Below the pieces are notes generated by a model. The model did no database searches, was not told where the DNA came from, and saw nothing but the letters and a program-made list of their open reading frames with translations. From the NCBI GenBank assembly GCA_022009675.1, contig CP091718.1:1488001-1552000 (forward strand): a DNA stretch of 64,000 nucleotides. The letters are read 5' to 3'. The DNA comes from Oscillospiraceae bacterium (GTDB lineage Bacteria; Bacillota; Clostridia; Oscillospirales; CAG-272). Shown in pieces: positions 51,857 through 61,469 of the stretch (the stretch's first letter is position 1; each line of letters starts with the position of its first letter). The translations under genes were made by a program, and so were the position numbers.

Positions 51857-53327
51857 ATGAGAGAGAACGAGAAGCCCACTGAGGGGAATATGCCGCCGGT
51901 GAACGCGGGGGAGCGCAGCCAGCAGAGTCCGGAGCAGAGTCCGGAGTTGTTGGCGCGGGAGCAGGAGCGCCAGCGCTACCGCGAGGAGCGAGCGCGTATG
52001 GCTCCGCCGCCGCAGAGCCGCCGTCATATGCCGCGCAGCAGGATGGGGCGCGCCATGTTCAGGATGCGGCGTTTCTTCGCAAGAAGCCGCCGGACACTGC
52101 TGATTGCGCTGGTCGTTGCGCTGTCTGGCATTATGCTGCTTATCAGCATTCTGGTCATTCAGTACATTACGATCAATCAGAGCGTGGGCGGACCTTCCTC
52201 TACCGGCACATACGATCCGTCCGGCAACGACGGGCGTGAGCGGGTGCTCATTGTGCCGTACACGGACCCGGTTGATGTGACGGATCCGATGGTGCGCGCC
52301 TACGCGGATAAGGATACCAACCAGTCCGTGGCATCCATTATGAGCGCCTACAAGCGGCGGAACAGCCGCGCCGATACGGAAAGATCAGTGGAACTGCAGT
52401 ACTCGGTCGAGAATCTGTCCAGCGCCAAGCGCATCAAGACAGTCCGATTCATCCTGTCGGAAAACGAGGATTACTCCAATCCGCGCGTCCTGTATGCCGA
52501 CGGCTCCCGGGATGGGAAGGTGTCCTTCAATCATCTGAAGACGGGTACCCGGTACTTCTACAAGGTCGTCGTGACCCTGAACGATGCTACGACGCTGGAG
52601 GCGGAGAGCTTCTTTGTGACGGCGGTTGCGCCCCGGTTTGTGTCTGTCACCAGTACGCAGAACTCCACCCTGCTCAACGTCCGCGACCTGGGCGGCTGGA
52701 TGTCCGTCGAGCAGGACGGCGTGAAGAAGTCTATCCGGCAGGGTATGATCTTCCGCGGGTGTGAGCTGGACGGCTACAACGATGCTGATTGCAATATCGA
52801 CCCGGATGCAGGTGTTTCGGATATGCTGGGGGTGCTGGGCATCCACACCGAGCTTGACCTTCGCGGCGAGAACGGTATTGCCGGCTACAACGCATTGGGG
52901 TACAACGTCAACCACATCCGCGTCAACTGCCAGCCGTATTACAACGATAAATCGACCGTTGCCCAGCGTGAGGCTGTGCAGGAGGCGATCCGGCAGGTGT
53001 TTGCCGTGCTGGCAGACGAGAGCAATTATCCGATTTATATCCATGATGTGTACGGCTGTGACGAGACCGGCATGATCTGCTACCTGCTGGAGGCTGTGCT
53101 TGGTGTGAACGATACCGAGCTGAAGAAGGACTTTGACATGAGCGCCTTCAGTCTGTGCGCCCCCGACCTCCTCTGTCTATCAGGGCTTTGTCCAGATGGT
53201 GCGGATTTACGGGAACGGCAACAGCACGCAGGAGCGCGTGGTGGACTTCCTGACCGGTACCTGCGGCGTGCCGGCAGGTGATCTGCTCCGGATCCGCAGT
53301 ATCCTTCTGGAGGATGCCGCCGCATAA
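51857..53327 (+). CDS. Membrane-anchored tyrosine-phosphatase homologue without catalytic Cys and Arg, one frameshift
   Basis: About 490 residues. Hydrophilic Arg/Gln-rich cytoplasmic head (1-79), one helix (80-104), an FN3-like domain (about 175-258), then a Y_phosphatase3-type domain beginning LNVRDLGGW at 273. Family members carry HCxxGxDRTG. Here the loop at residues 396-405 is HDVYGCDETG: Asp replaces the nucleophile Cys (397) and Glu replaces the phosphate-binding Arg (403). The rest of the fold (MIFRGCELDG, IHTELDLRGE) is conserved. A C-run shift near 53163 then restores the C-terminus to 53327. It may bind rather than cleave phospho-ligands. Confidence 0.82.
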
Positions 53328-53414
53328 CGTCGGGAAACCGAACCGCTTTGTCAGCCGGAAGGAATCCGGCACACAATTCCGATACAGAAAACCCAAAGAA
53401 AAAGGAGAATAGCC

Positions 53415-55593
53415 ATGATGAAGAAGAGTTTATCGTTCGGTCTGGCAGTCCTGCTGATTCTTGCGGCTGTCATGGTTGCCGTCCCTGTGCAGGTCACGGC
53501 GGAGGAGTTGCCCCGCCTGACACTGAATAAGACGAGTTATCTTGTCGGAGAAGACATTTTTCGTTACGGCGACCGGAACCGGCACCGACTGGGTCGGTTT
53601 GTATGCGGCAGGGGACACCTATGATCCGGGCGCGGGTGGACAGGTGTCCATCCTGTGGTACTATGTTGCCGATGACGGCAATGCATCGGGCAACACCAAG
53701 AATATCCGGGAAGCCGAGCATCGGAACGAGCAGCGCGCCTCGCTGTATGACATTCCGGCGGGCGAGTACAAGATGGTGCTTATGAAAGACGGCGGGTACA
53801 GTGTCGTGGCGGAGGTTCCCTTCCGCGTAATAGAGGTGCCGACGGCGTATGTACGGGACGGGCTGGTTGCGTGGTATGACGGTGTAGAGAACACGCGCGA
53901 CGGGCAGGATATTGAGTCTGTCGTCTGGCACGACAAGGCAGGCGGCTACGACCTGCCGGTCGAACATACCGAAACTAATGCGTTTGAGGCAACGGGTTTC
54001 CATGTCCGCAGCGGCAAGTTTTCCTTCCCGCAGGGCATCGTGGACACCGTAAACGGGAAAGCGTTCACGGTTGAGCTGCGATTCTCCGAGTTCGTGTCGG
54101 TCGGCGGCAGCTTCAACACCTTCCTCAACAGCGGGAATGACAACTTTGCCCTGTTCCGCCGCAATAAGAAGGACGTGATCGAATTCAAATTCGCCGCCAA
54201 TCCGGGCAGTGAGCGCCCCACGGTGGCGGACGGTCTGGCATTGCTTCAGAATGCGTTGGTCACGGTGACCTACGAGGTCGGCGGGCAGACGCGTATTTAC
54301 ATCAACGGTGAGGAGAAGGCATCCGCACCCAGCCCCAAGGAAATGGGCGCCGATACGCTGTTCATCGGGCAGGAAGGCAGCAAGGCGTTTGATACCGTGT
54401 ATCGCTCCATCCGTTTCTACGACCGGGCGCTTAACCCTGCCGAGGTGGCGCACAACGCCGTGGTTGACGGGGCGCTGTCTGCCAAGCAGCTGTACGTCGC
54501 GGACGGATTGGTCGCCGTGTACAGCGGCATCCAGAACCGGGCAGGCGGCAATGATTTGGATGCCGCCGTGTGGGCGGATCTGTGCGGCGGCAACGACATC
54601 ACGCTGACCACCAATCAGAACAACCGCTTTGAGTTGGGCGGTTTCCGGAGCAATTCGATCCGGCAGTTCTTCCCGCAGGCGGTGGTGGACGTTGTCAACG
54701 GGCAGGCATTCACGGTCGAGATGTCGCTCGGAGATCTGCGGTCGCTGGGTACTGCCTACAACACTTTTATCAACAGCGACAATGACAATTTCTCGCTGTT
54801 CCGCCGCATAGAGAATGACGTGCTGGAATTCAAGTACGCCGGAAACGGGCGCGGCGAGCGTCCGCAGGTGAAGGACGGCTTGGAGCTGTTTACCGACTCG
54901 CTGATTACCGTTACGTATGAAGTCGGTGGGGAGACGGTCATATATGCGGACGGGATGGAGATAGCCCGGACTGCAAGTCCCCGACCTATGGGAGCCGACA
55001 ATCTGTTCTTTGGGCACGACAAACAGACGCACAATTACAGCACGTTGTTCCGTGACCTGCGCTTCTACAACCGTGCGCTGAGCGCCGAGGAGGTGCTTGC
55101 CAACGCCAAGGCGGATCTCGTTGTGGATTACGACTATACCGAGCCGGAAAAGGTCTTCAAGGCAACCTTTGTTGCCAATAACAAGGTGGTGGCGGTTGTG
55201 GAGTTTGCGGCGGGCGCGACTTCCATTGAGGAACCGGAGGTGCCTGCACGCGAGGGCTTCACCGGCGCGTGGGCGGCGTATACCGTGGAGAATAAGAACT
55301 TTACGGTGCGTGCCATCTATACGCTGATTCCGGCGCAAACGGAAACCGGCACCGACGCCGTGACAGAGACTGCAACCGCACCGGTGACGGATACCGCGAC
55401 GGAAGCCGTTACGACAGCGGAATCCGGAAGCGGGACAGAGCCGCCTGACACATCGCTGGACACTGCCGGTGTGACCGGGACCGAGACCGGCAAGACCGGC
55501 GGAGGCTGTTCCTCCGCCGTGGGCGGCGGACTGGCGCTGACGGCGCTGATGACCGTGCTTGCCGCGGCGACACTCCGGCGCAGAAAGCACTGA
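53415..55593 (+). CDS. Secreted surface protein with two LamG-like domains and Cys-containing C-terminal anchor, one frameshift
   Basis: About 725 residues. A signal peptide (MMKKSLSFGLAVLLILAAVMVAVPVQVTAEE) is followed by a beta domain. A T-run shift occurs near 53562. Two tandem concanavalin-like LamG domains follow (AYVRDGLVAWYDGV and LYVADGLVAVYSGI openings, each ending IRFYDRALN or LRFYNRALS). After a small beta domain comes a Thr/Glu stalk and the end TGGGCSSAVGGGLAL, a hydrophobic helix and RRRKH. That tail is a sorting-like signal but has no LPXTG. It may display a binding protein for sugars beside the EPS. Confidence 0.82.
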
Positions 55594-55636
55594 TCTCCCT
55601 GCGGGTTGAAAAGTGCTTTGATCAGTGCTCCCCTAC

Positions 55637-55698
55637 ACAACAGGCGCGCCCCTGCCATGTCGGCAGGGGCGCGCCTGTTGTTGCGGTGTGCCCGGGGG
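55637..55698 (+). repeat. Perfect 20-bp inverted repeat plus dispersed 33-nt repeat, copy 2
   Basis: 55637-55656 and 55662-55681 form a perfect 20-bp hairpin with a 5-nt loop, likely ending transcription after the surface-protein gene. Its right arm begins the 33-nt sequence 55666-55698 that recurs at 30405-30437 with one mismatch. AT-rich CRISPR sequence begins immediately after. Confidence 0.8.
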
Positions 55699-55726
55699 AT
55701 AATTGGTTACAATAAGAGTGAAAAAC

Positions 55727-55960
55727 GCAATAGTGTCCTATAAAAATTACACTACTCTCAAACTTCGATAGACTGCTGCAGATCCAGGGTCTGTTTTAGT
55801 ACCCTATAAAATTACACTACTCTCAAACTATACGGCTGGCAGCCCTGCCGAGGCGGTTGTTTTAGTACCCTATAAAATTACACTACTCTCAAACGAAAGG
55901 GTGATTTTATGCGTAAAGCTAAGAGTTTTAGTACCCTATAAAATTACACTACTCTCAAAC
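55727..55960 (-). CRISPR. Type II-A CRISPR array, four repeats, three spacers
   Basis: 36-bp repeats at 55793-55828, 55859-55894 and 55925-55960 are identical. A fourth at 55727-55763 is degenerate at its distal end. Spacers are 29, 30 and 30 nt. Read on the minus strand the repeat begins GTTTGAGAGTAGTGTAA and ends ACTAAAAC. That orientation is supported by the degenerate terminal repeat at the low-coordinate end, by a promoter in the leader (56060-56032) and by pairing with the tracrRNA at 60877-60914. The few spacers fit the loss of cas1 function. Confidence 0.95.
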
Positions 55961-56031
55961 CTCAAATTTGAGTTCAAATGCTGCTACGGACAGCACGTGT
56001 AAACATATAGGGCAAAACAAGCCGCAACTAT

Positions 56032-56060
56032 CTTATATCATAAAACGGTGAAAAAGTCAA
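56032..56060 (-). promoter_or_regulatory. Leader promoter of the CRISPR array
   Basis: Minus-strand TTGACT (56060-56055), a 17-nt spacer and TATAAG (56037-56032). Transcription would run into the array, starting about 65 nt before the first repeat. Confidence 0.7.
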
Positions 56061-56080
56061 GCATTTTTTCAAATTCGGTT

Positions 56081-56185
56081 TCAGAATTCGCATAAATCGG
56101 AGTCTATTATAAGCTGATCACTCCCCGCTATTTTCTTCCTCGTGCAGTTTTCAAGCATAAGGACGTAAAGCTGTTTCCTTCTTTT
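56081..56185 (-). pseudogene. csn2: csn2 remnant, last 30 to 35 codons only
   Basis: The minus strand reads KRRKQLYVLMLENCTRKKI and ends IIDSDLCEF. The layout (hydrophobic VLMLEN, then IIDxDLC at the end) resembles the C-terminal edge of Csn2 proteins (VLFLEP...ILDEDY). It begins where cas2 ends, in another frame, so an internal deletion has removed the rest of csn2. The position between cas2 and leader is that of csn2 in type II-A loci. The call is based on short similarity. Confidence 0.55.
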
Positions 56186-56478
56186 CGTCGCTGTCGACAA
56201 CATCCGTTACATATTTTCCCGTTATGTATGTCATCGCCGCAAATTGCTTTTTCTGTAACCGTTAGAAGTTGAACGATTCCCGCCGACGGTTTTTTTGCGC
56301 TTTATAGTTTCGGCGACGGATTTTTTTCAACGGTTGCGTTCAGGACCATACGGCAGTAAACAGATTCCTGCATCATAAGGAATCCGTTTTTTTATGAGCA
56401 TCCTGCGAAAGCGACGGTATTCCCTGCGTGCAGGCTCGGTATCCGTCGGCAAATCGAAAAAAACACAATCATTCTCAT
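56151..56478 (-). CDS. cas2: CRISPR endonuclease Cas2, frameshifts
   Basis: After repair of homopolymer shifts (T run at 56458-56464, A run near 56390, A runs near 56300) the protein reads MRMIVFFDLPTDTE, RREYRRFRRMLIKNGF, MMQESVYCRMVLN, then QLLTVTEKQF and YITGKYVTDVVDSDE. This is a type II Cas2, almost full length at about 105 residues, losing only its last few residues to the csn2 junction. The ATG overlaps the stop of the cas1 remnant (ATGA). Cas2 is a structural partner of Cas1 in spacer capture. Confidence 0.85.
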
Positions 56479-56647
56479 AAATCGGAAAGCAGGCGACCCG
56501 TCATTGAAACGGCAGGATTTTTCTATCATCAGAACAGCTATTTCATCGATGAAAAATCCTTGCCGTTTCTTCTCCGCGGATAACCATGTATCCCATGGAG
56601 TAATCGAGCTTGCACCTGCTTGAGATCAGTACTGTCCTCCAGCTCAT
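56475..56647 (-). pseudogene. cas1: cas1 remnant, N-terminal 50 to 56 codons only
   Basis: Starts at ATG 56647, overlapping the cas9 stop (ATGA), and reads MSWRTVLISSRCKLDYSM, then VIRGEETARIF, then (after two run-length shifts) IDEIAVLMIENPAVSMTGRLLSDL and stops. This is the N-terminus of type II Cas1, about 290 residues in relatives. Everything after about residue 56 is missing, including the metal-binding Glu, His and Glu of the integrase site. The stop overlaps the cas2 start, so an internal deletion left the gene boundary tidy. Confidence 0.85.
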
Positions 56648-59600
56648 ATCAGGTTAAGAAGGTTTCCTGTGCGGTGCTCGAAGAGCCCCGAGGACGACCT
56701 GTCAATTATACGGACATCCGAATAATTCTTTTTCCAGTTGCTTATATTGGCACTCAGATACACAGCACCACTTTGTGGTTTCCCACCCATAGCACTCATA
56801 TTGCAGTCGTCTGAGCGGTTGGTCTTGAGATAAAGAATCATATTTTTTTAAGCATTCGTACTGCATATCTATCGTAAGTCCTTCAAATTTCTTTTTGATC
56901 ATCCGCACTTATGCCGAGCTTCGCCCCCGGTTGCTTTGAATAGACACTGCCGTTCATCATATTTACAAGGTCGGCAAAGAGTGCGACATTCTTCTCCCTT
57001 GATATTCCGGAAAACGTTTCGTCGATCACGTACTGGGGGTTTTTCTTTCGTTTCTCTGAGATATTGTCCAGATTCTTGATATAAGCAATCTGCTCAGCCG
57101 TATATCTCGGCGTCATAAGGGAGCGCATAAGAATTGTGCTTCCCCTGTTTGATGTTCCCGATACGCACGCCTCAAATCCGTCAAGCGAAAATACAGTATT
57201 TACCTTGATTATCCTGTTTTCGAGCGGGAACGATATGTCCTCCGCATTTACAGGAAGTTTCTCCCTCACATGCTTTGCCGGATAGCCCTGCTCGGAAAGG
57301 TATTTGTTCGCAACAAGCCGCTCAACGGGGACAATCGTCAATTCGTATTTCTTCCTGATTCTGTACCTCACGAGCACGCAGAACGAGATTTTCGGCGAGT
57401 TGTATCCGCCGTATTTCGCCGTGTCAAGACCCTTCTTGAGCGGGACAAGACTGTCGCTCGATCCGGCAGACTTCGGCTGTTGGTCAAACAAGAGGCCTTT
57501 CTGCTTCGTCTGATATTTTGTCAGATGAATATGTACATTTGCCATGGTTCTGTCAACGGTCGGCAAATGCTTTTCGGGATTCCATATGACGTTTCCGTCG
57601 ATTACACATTTTCTTCCGAACAGTATGTGCATTTTCGGAGAGTAGTCATTCAGCGCATCAAGATAGTATCGCTTGGTGAATTTTTCATGGAACAGATTGC
57701 CGACGACAATGTTCAGATAGGCGTCATGCGCATGATGAATGTCGCTTGCGGTTCTGGATTTCACAAGACATTTTGACTTTTTCTCCGCGTCCGTAAGTGT
57801 GCGGCCATAGAGCGCATAGTTGCATATTTCTCCGTATTCATGCCTGAATTCGCTGACATTGCCCGCTTTGACAAAGACGATTTTCGCTTCCGGATAGAGC
57901 TTCTGCAAAAGATCTGTGACCACCTTTGCCGACTGTCCCGTCTCGACGATCTGACGGTTAATAAATCCGAGTCGTTCATCGGTTGAAAATGCATGCTCTC
58001 TCGTCAGCCTGCGGAACTTCTCCTCGTTTATAAGCTTTGCGTCGCGGAGCTTTTCCCAGAATCCGCGCATTTCGCTTCTTATTTTGCTCTCTATCGGATA
58101 TGTGTCGGTTTTCCTTCCGTTTTCTTCGGAATGAACGAGTACCTTGTTATTGAGGATGCTGTCGTCCTTTATATACGCTCTCTACCAGATATGGTCGACA
58201 TTATATTCGTTTGTCCCGATGGCGGAAATATCAAGGGGCTTGCCGCAATATGCGCATTTCGCCATCTGACAGAAATACAGGAACAGCGCTTCGCGTTGCA
58301 GTTTTCTGTCTGCCTCATCGCCCAGGGCGTCAAGCTCTTTCCGGGGTCTTACCGCGTCCTCCGAGTCGAGCTTGCTGTAAAACTCGCGCAGTCTCTTGCC
58401 TCTGTTCAGCTTGTCCGAATCAATGCGTTTGTCCTCACCGCGCGTCATTTCAACAAATATTTTCTCCGGTGGGCACTTTTTTGCTTTGACAATGTCTGCT
58501 ATTATGTCAAGCGTGCGCATGACCGGACGCTTGACGGCGTTCGATATGCCAAGCTCGTCCAGCCTTTCGACAAGAGTTGTTGGATGCTCGGAGAAATACT
58601 CTTTGCTGATTTCGGAGATTCTGTCTTCGAAACGGTATTTTTTTGCCCCCTGATAATCTGCATCAGATCGTCATTTGTGTTCCACATAAAGTGCATAACG
58701 GTGCCGACCTCGCCCGTTTCCGCGCAAGCCGCCTCAATACCGTTGAGAAGTTTGCCGGAGAGTCTGCCGAAATCGTCATATTTCCTCTGCGATATATATT
58801 TTATATCATCATCGGAAAGATCTTTTTCCGTTTTCCTTCGACCATTTCAAAAGCCACTTTTTAAGCCTTGCAGTGTCCTCTGTACAGGTGATTCTTTCAA
58901 TTATGCAGTCGACGTCCTCTGCCGTAAGAGTTCCGGCAGCAAGGAGCCTGCGAAAATCGATATAGGGCTTGTATGATGATTTTATCTCGGCGCCGATCCC
59001 GCTTATGCGCACCTCCTCACCCTTTGAGATAGCCTTGACAGACACGAGAAAAATCAATCAGCTTTTTTCTTTGTGACCTTCTTTTTCCTTTTAAAAAAGC
59101 TCGTGGAATATTTGCTGCTTCAGCTCAACGCTTATCGGAACTCCGTCGATGTTGATATTAGTTTATCTCGTCGAGAATAGTAAATTTGCAGTAAAGCAAG
59201 GATTGCTTCGGCAAAAACATTCTCGCCGGGGAGATAGGTGCATTTGTTTGTCATGCGCTTGATAAAGCCGTCCTCGCTCGCATCAAGGTCGACCATCTCA
59301 TCAAAAATTCCACGGAAGAATCCGTCCTTCCGCCTTACGTTCTATCCACGCAAATTTGTTTCCGGGGACCTTTTTCGAGCGGACCGACAAAATACGGTAT
59401 TCTGAATGTGAAAAACAGATCTGATCTTGTCTGATACGGAAAGCCCGTCCGAATCGCGCTCGGAAAGAAACGCAAATCGTTTTTCGGCGTTCGAAAGAAT
59501 CATGTCAAGTTCGGCATAATAAAGCTGGTAAGGAATGAGACGGTTTTCGGGGTTTACCTGTTTCGGCATATATGTGCCGGCGTCGATCCTGCTGAGTACT

Positions 59601-60835
59601 CCGTTCGCAATGACCAGATCCGCATCGTCCCCTTCGCCGATTCGTTCCTTTATTTTTGCAATCAGCTTCTTTACTCCCTTATAAAAATCCTCACGGGTAA
59701 TCTTTTTGCCCTTCCTTTTTTCGGAGCACTTGAAATAAGCCGAGTAAGCAGAATATGTTCCCGTTTCGCTGACAAAAAAGTCTTTGTATTCATCATCCGA
59801 GCAGTATTTTTTTGCAAGTCGCTTGAGCTCCCTAAGATCTGCCTTATGCGTTTCGTACTGCTCGATCTTCGCTTCCGAAATGTATGTGTGTCCGCTCAGC
59901 ATTTTTGAAAGTGCTGCGCAATCGTAGACCTGCGACATAAGTCCGATAACCTCTCCGTCATCGCCGAGCTCGGCGAGCACGGCTTCGAGCTTTTCCGCAT
60001 CATCAAGGCATATCGACCCTTCGACGCCTTTGTATTCTTCCCATTTCAGTGTCTTTTTTATTTCAATGCTGCCGCCGGCAAGGAGCTTTATGATCGCCTC
60101 CTGATAAAGCGGACAGTTCTCGTCTTCGACAGGCTTTTTGCCACCGTAAATCAGTTTTTTCAGCTCCGCTTCCTTTGCTCTTACGCCGCACCGACGCGAC
60201 ATAGCAGCCATACGCGCGTCAGCATCACATTCCCACGGCGCGGAATACCCATTCTCACCAAACCAGCCGATAAATGCGGAATACAAAGGCTTTATATCAT
60301 AAAGCTCCCTGATCTTATCGCAGCTTATGTCACTTAAAAAAATGTCCCCTGTGCGCAACAAGCCACGCCACCGCGAGATAAAGGTGACGGACGTCCGTGT
60401 TGCTGTTCTCTTCGTTTATAAGTTCCATTATCAGATGGTGCACTGTCGGGAAGCGCCGGTTGTACTCCCTGTCAAGCCATTCGCAGCCGACAAGCGTTTC
60501 CGGCTTTTTTTGTCACACTGCCAGAGGCGGCTTTCGTTCATCTGTATGAAAAAGTTCGGATCTACCTTTGCCATTTCCACGCAGAAGAGATCCTGAATAA
60601 GGTTAACTCTCATCTGTCTGCGGGCATATCTTCTTCTCGACGTTCTGTGGGCTCGTCTATCGGCGCATTGATCTGCCTTGTCAAAGAGGGCTACGCCGAT
60701 CATCGGCTCGCCCTTAAATCTGCAGAGGGAATAGTCCCTGTCCGTGACCGCATATCCGACGGAATCCGTCCCGATATCCACCCCGAGATAGTAACCGTTT
60801 TTTGATTTTTCGGAAAAAAATTTTTCAGCAAACAT
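56644..60835 (-). CDS. cas9: Type II-A Cas9 nuclease, multiple frameshifts and one TAG
   Basis: About 1397 codons from ATG 60835 to the TGA at 56644, a normal length for II-A Cas9. RuvC-I is YYLGVDIGTDSVGYAV with Asp20. The Arg-rich bridge helix is RAHRTSRRRYARRQMR. RuvC-II is KIFVEMTRGEDK, the HNH region is CAYCGKPL...NVDHI, and RuvC-III is HHAHDAYLN. The C-terminal end reads SSGLFEHRTGNLLNLI. Breaks sit mostly in poly-A/T runs (for example near 60505, 60348, 59300, 59205, 59050, 56895). A TAG at 58182-58184 lies just after HNH DHI, not in a run. All catalytic residues are present. Confidence 0.92.
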
Positions 60836-60836
60836 C

Positions 60837-60868
60837 TTGACAATCCGTCCTTATTTTGTTATTATAAT
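60837..60868 (+). promoter_or_regulatory. Probable tracrRNA promoter overlapping the cas9 start region
   Basis: TTGACA (60837-60842) and TATAAT (60863-60868) on the plus strand with a long 20-nt spacer. The -35 box begins two bases upstream of the cas9 start codon on the other strand. Confidence 0.5.
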
Positions 60869-60874
60869 GGCGTA

Positions 60875-61020
60875 AGGTTTTTATTACCCTATAAACTTAC
60901 ACTACGGGTTCAAATAAGAGATTATCTCGAATAAGAGATGATCTCGAAATCGTCGGCTTCGCCGACTGCACAGGAGTGCACAATCTGACTGTCGCATTTG
61001 TGGCAGTCTTTTTGATTTTT
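60875..61020 (+). ncRNA. tracrRNA
   Basis: 60877-60914 is the anti-repeat. UUACACUAC pairs with GUAGUGUAA of the crRNA repeat and UCAAAU pairs with its 5' GUUUGA, with an internal bulge between, as in Cas9 guide duplexes. Downstream lie a tandem pair of 17-nt units (60913-60929 and 60930-60946, both starting AATAAGAGAT), a GUCGGCUUCGCCGAC hairpin, a UGCACAGGAGUGCA hairpin and a terminator stem GACUGUCGC/GUGGCAGUC with a U run near 61010. It is transcribed away from cas9. Confidence 0.85.
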
Positions 61021-61174
61021 GCGGCATAAGTGCGGAATTTCGGGCAAAAATACATTTTTAGTTATACTTGTAACGAAATTATATCATTTTTTTGTACATA
61101 TTGTCAAGCAAGGCATAGCGACTCGAAGGAGAAGTTTCAGTGTGTTTTTCGTATAAAAATGACCATAACCTCAA

Positions 61175-61216
61175 AGCAGAAGCGGAAATCAAAGAAAAAA
61201 ACCGCTTCTGCTTTTT
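61175..61216 (+). terminator. Intrinsic terminator
   Basis: AGCAGAAGCGG (61175-61185) pairs with CCGCTTCTGCT (61202-61212), then a T run. Confidence 0.8.
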
Positions 61217-61311
61217 GAATATTTGTGGCGAAATACAAAAAGATCGCTAAGGTCGAACCCGGAGAAAAAAATATCTTTTTATTTTTTTACATTTCTGAGA
61301 GTATGAAAAAA

Positions 61312-61345
61312 AGCCCGAAATCCCTTATGGGATCGGGCTTTTTGC
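61312..61345 (+). terminator. Intrinsic terminator
   Basis: AGCCCGAAATCCC pairs with GGGATCGGGCT around a TTAT loop, then TTTTT; the A run before it allows use from the minus strand too. Confidence 0.85.
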
Positions 61346-61469
61346 CTCGAATATCTTTTAAGAGGCTTATACTTGGCTGTTATGGTCTTAAAAGATGAAA
61401 TCGACTGGAATATATAGAATCCGCCGGTACAAGCTGCTCTGAAAAATTTGATATTGTCTGAATTTTTCT

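Larger units (their letters stand above)
61021..61469. other. AT-rich intergenic region with two terminators
   Basis: No gene is seen. Hairpins lie at 61175-61216 and 61312-61345, both with T runs. The first could end a transcript from the left; the second could serve either side. The remainder is AT-rich without recognisable motifs. Confidence 0.6.

Noticed and set aside
53494..55590. 698-codon minus-strand open frame
   Set aside because: Antisense to the LamG surface protein, whose signal peptide and domains are convincing.
55727..55960. Reading the CRISPR array on the plus strand, with repeat starting GTTTTAGTACC
   Set aside because: The degenerate repeat, the leader promoter and the tracrRNA anti-repeat with its terminator all require transcription on the minus strand.
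57993..58976. 327-codon plus-strand open frame within cas9
   Set aside because: It is the complement of Cas9 HNH and RuvC-II coding sequence; no start signal.
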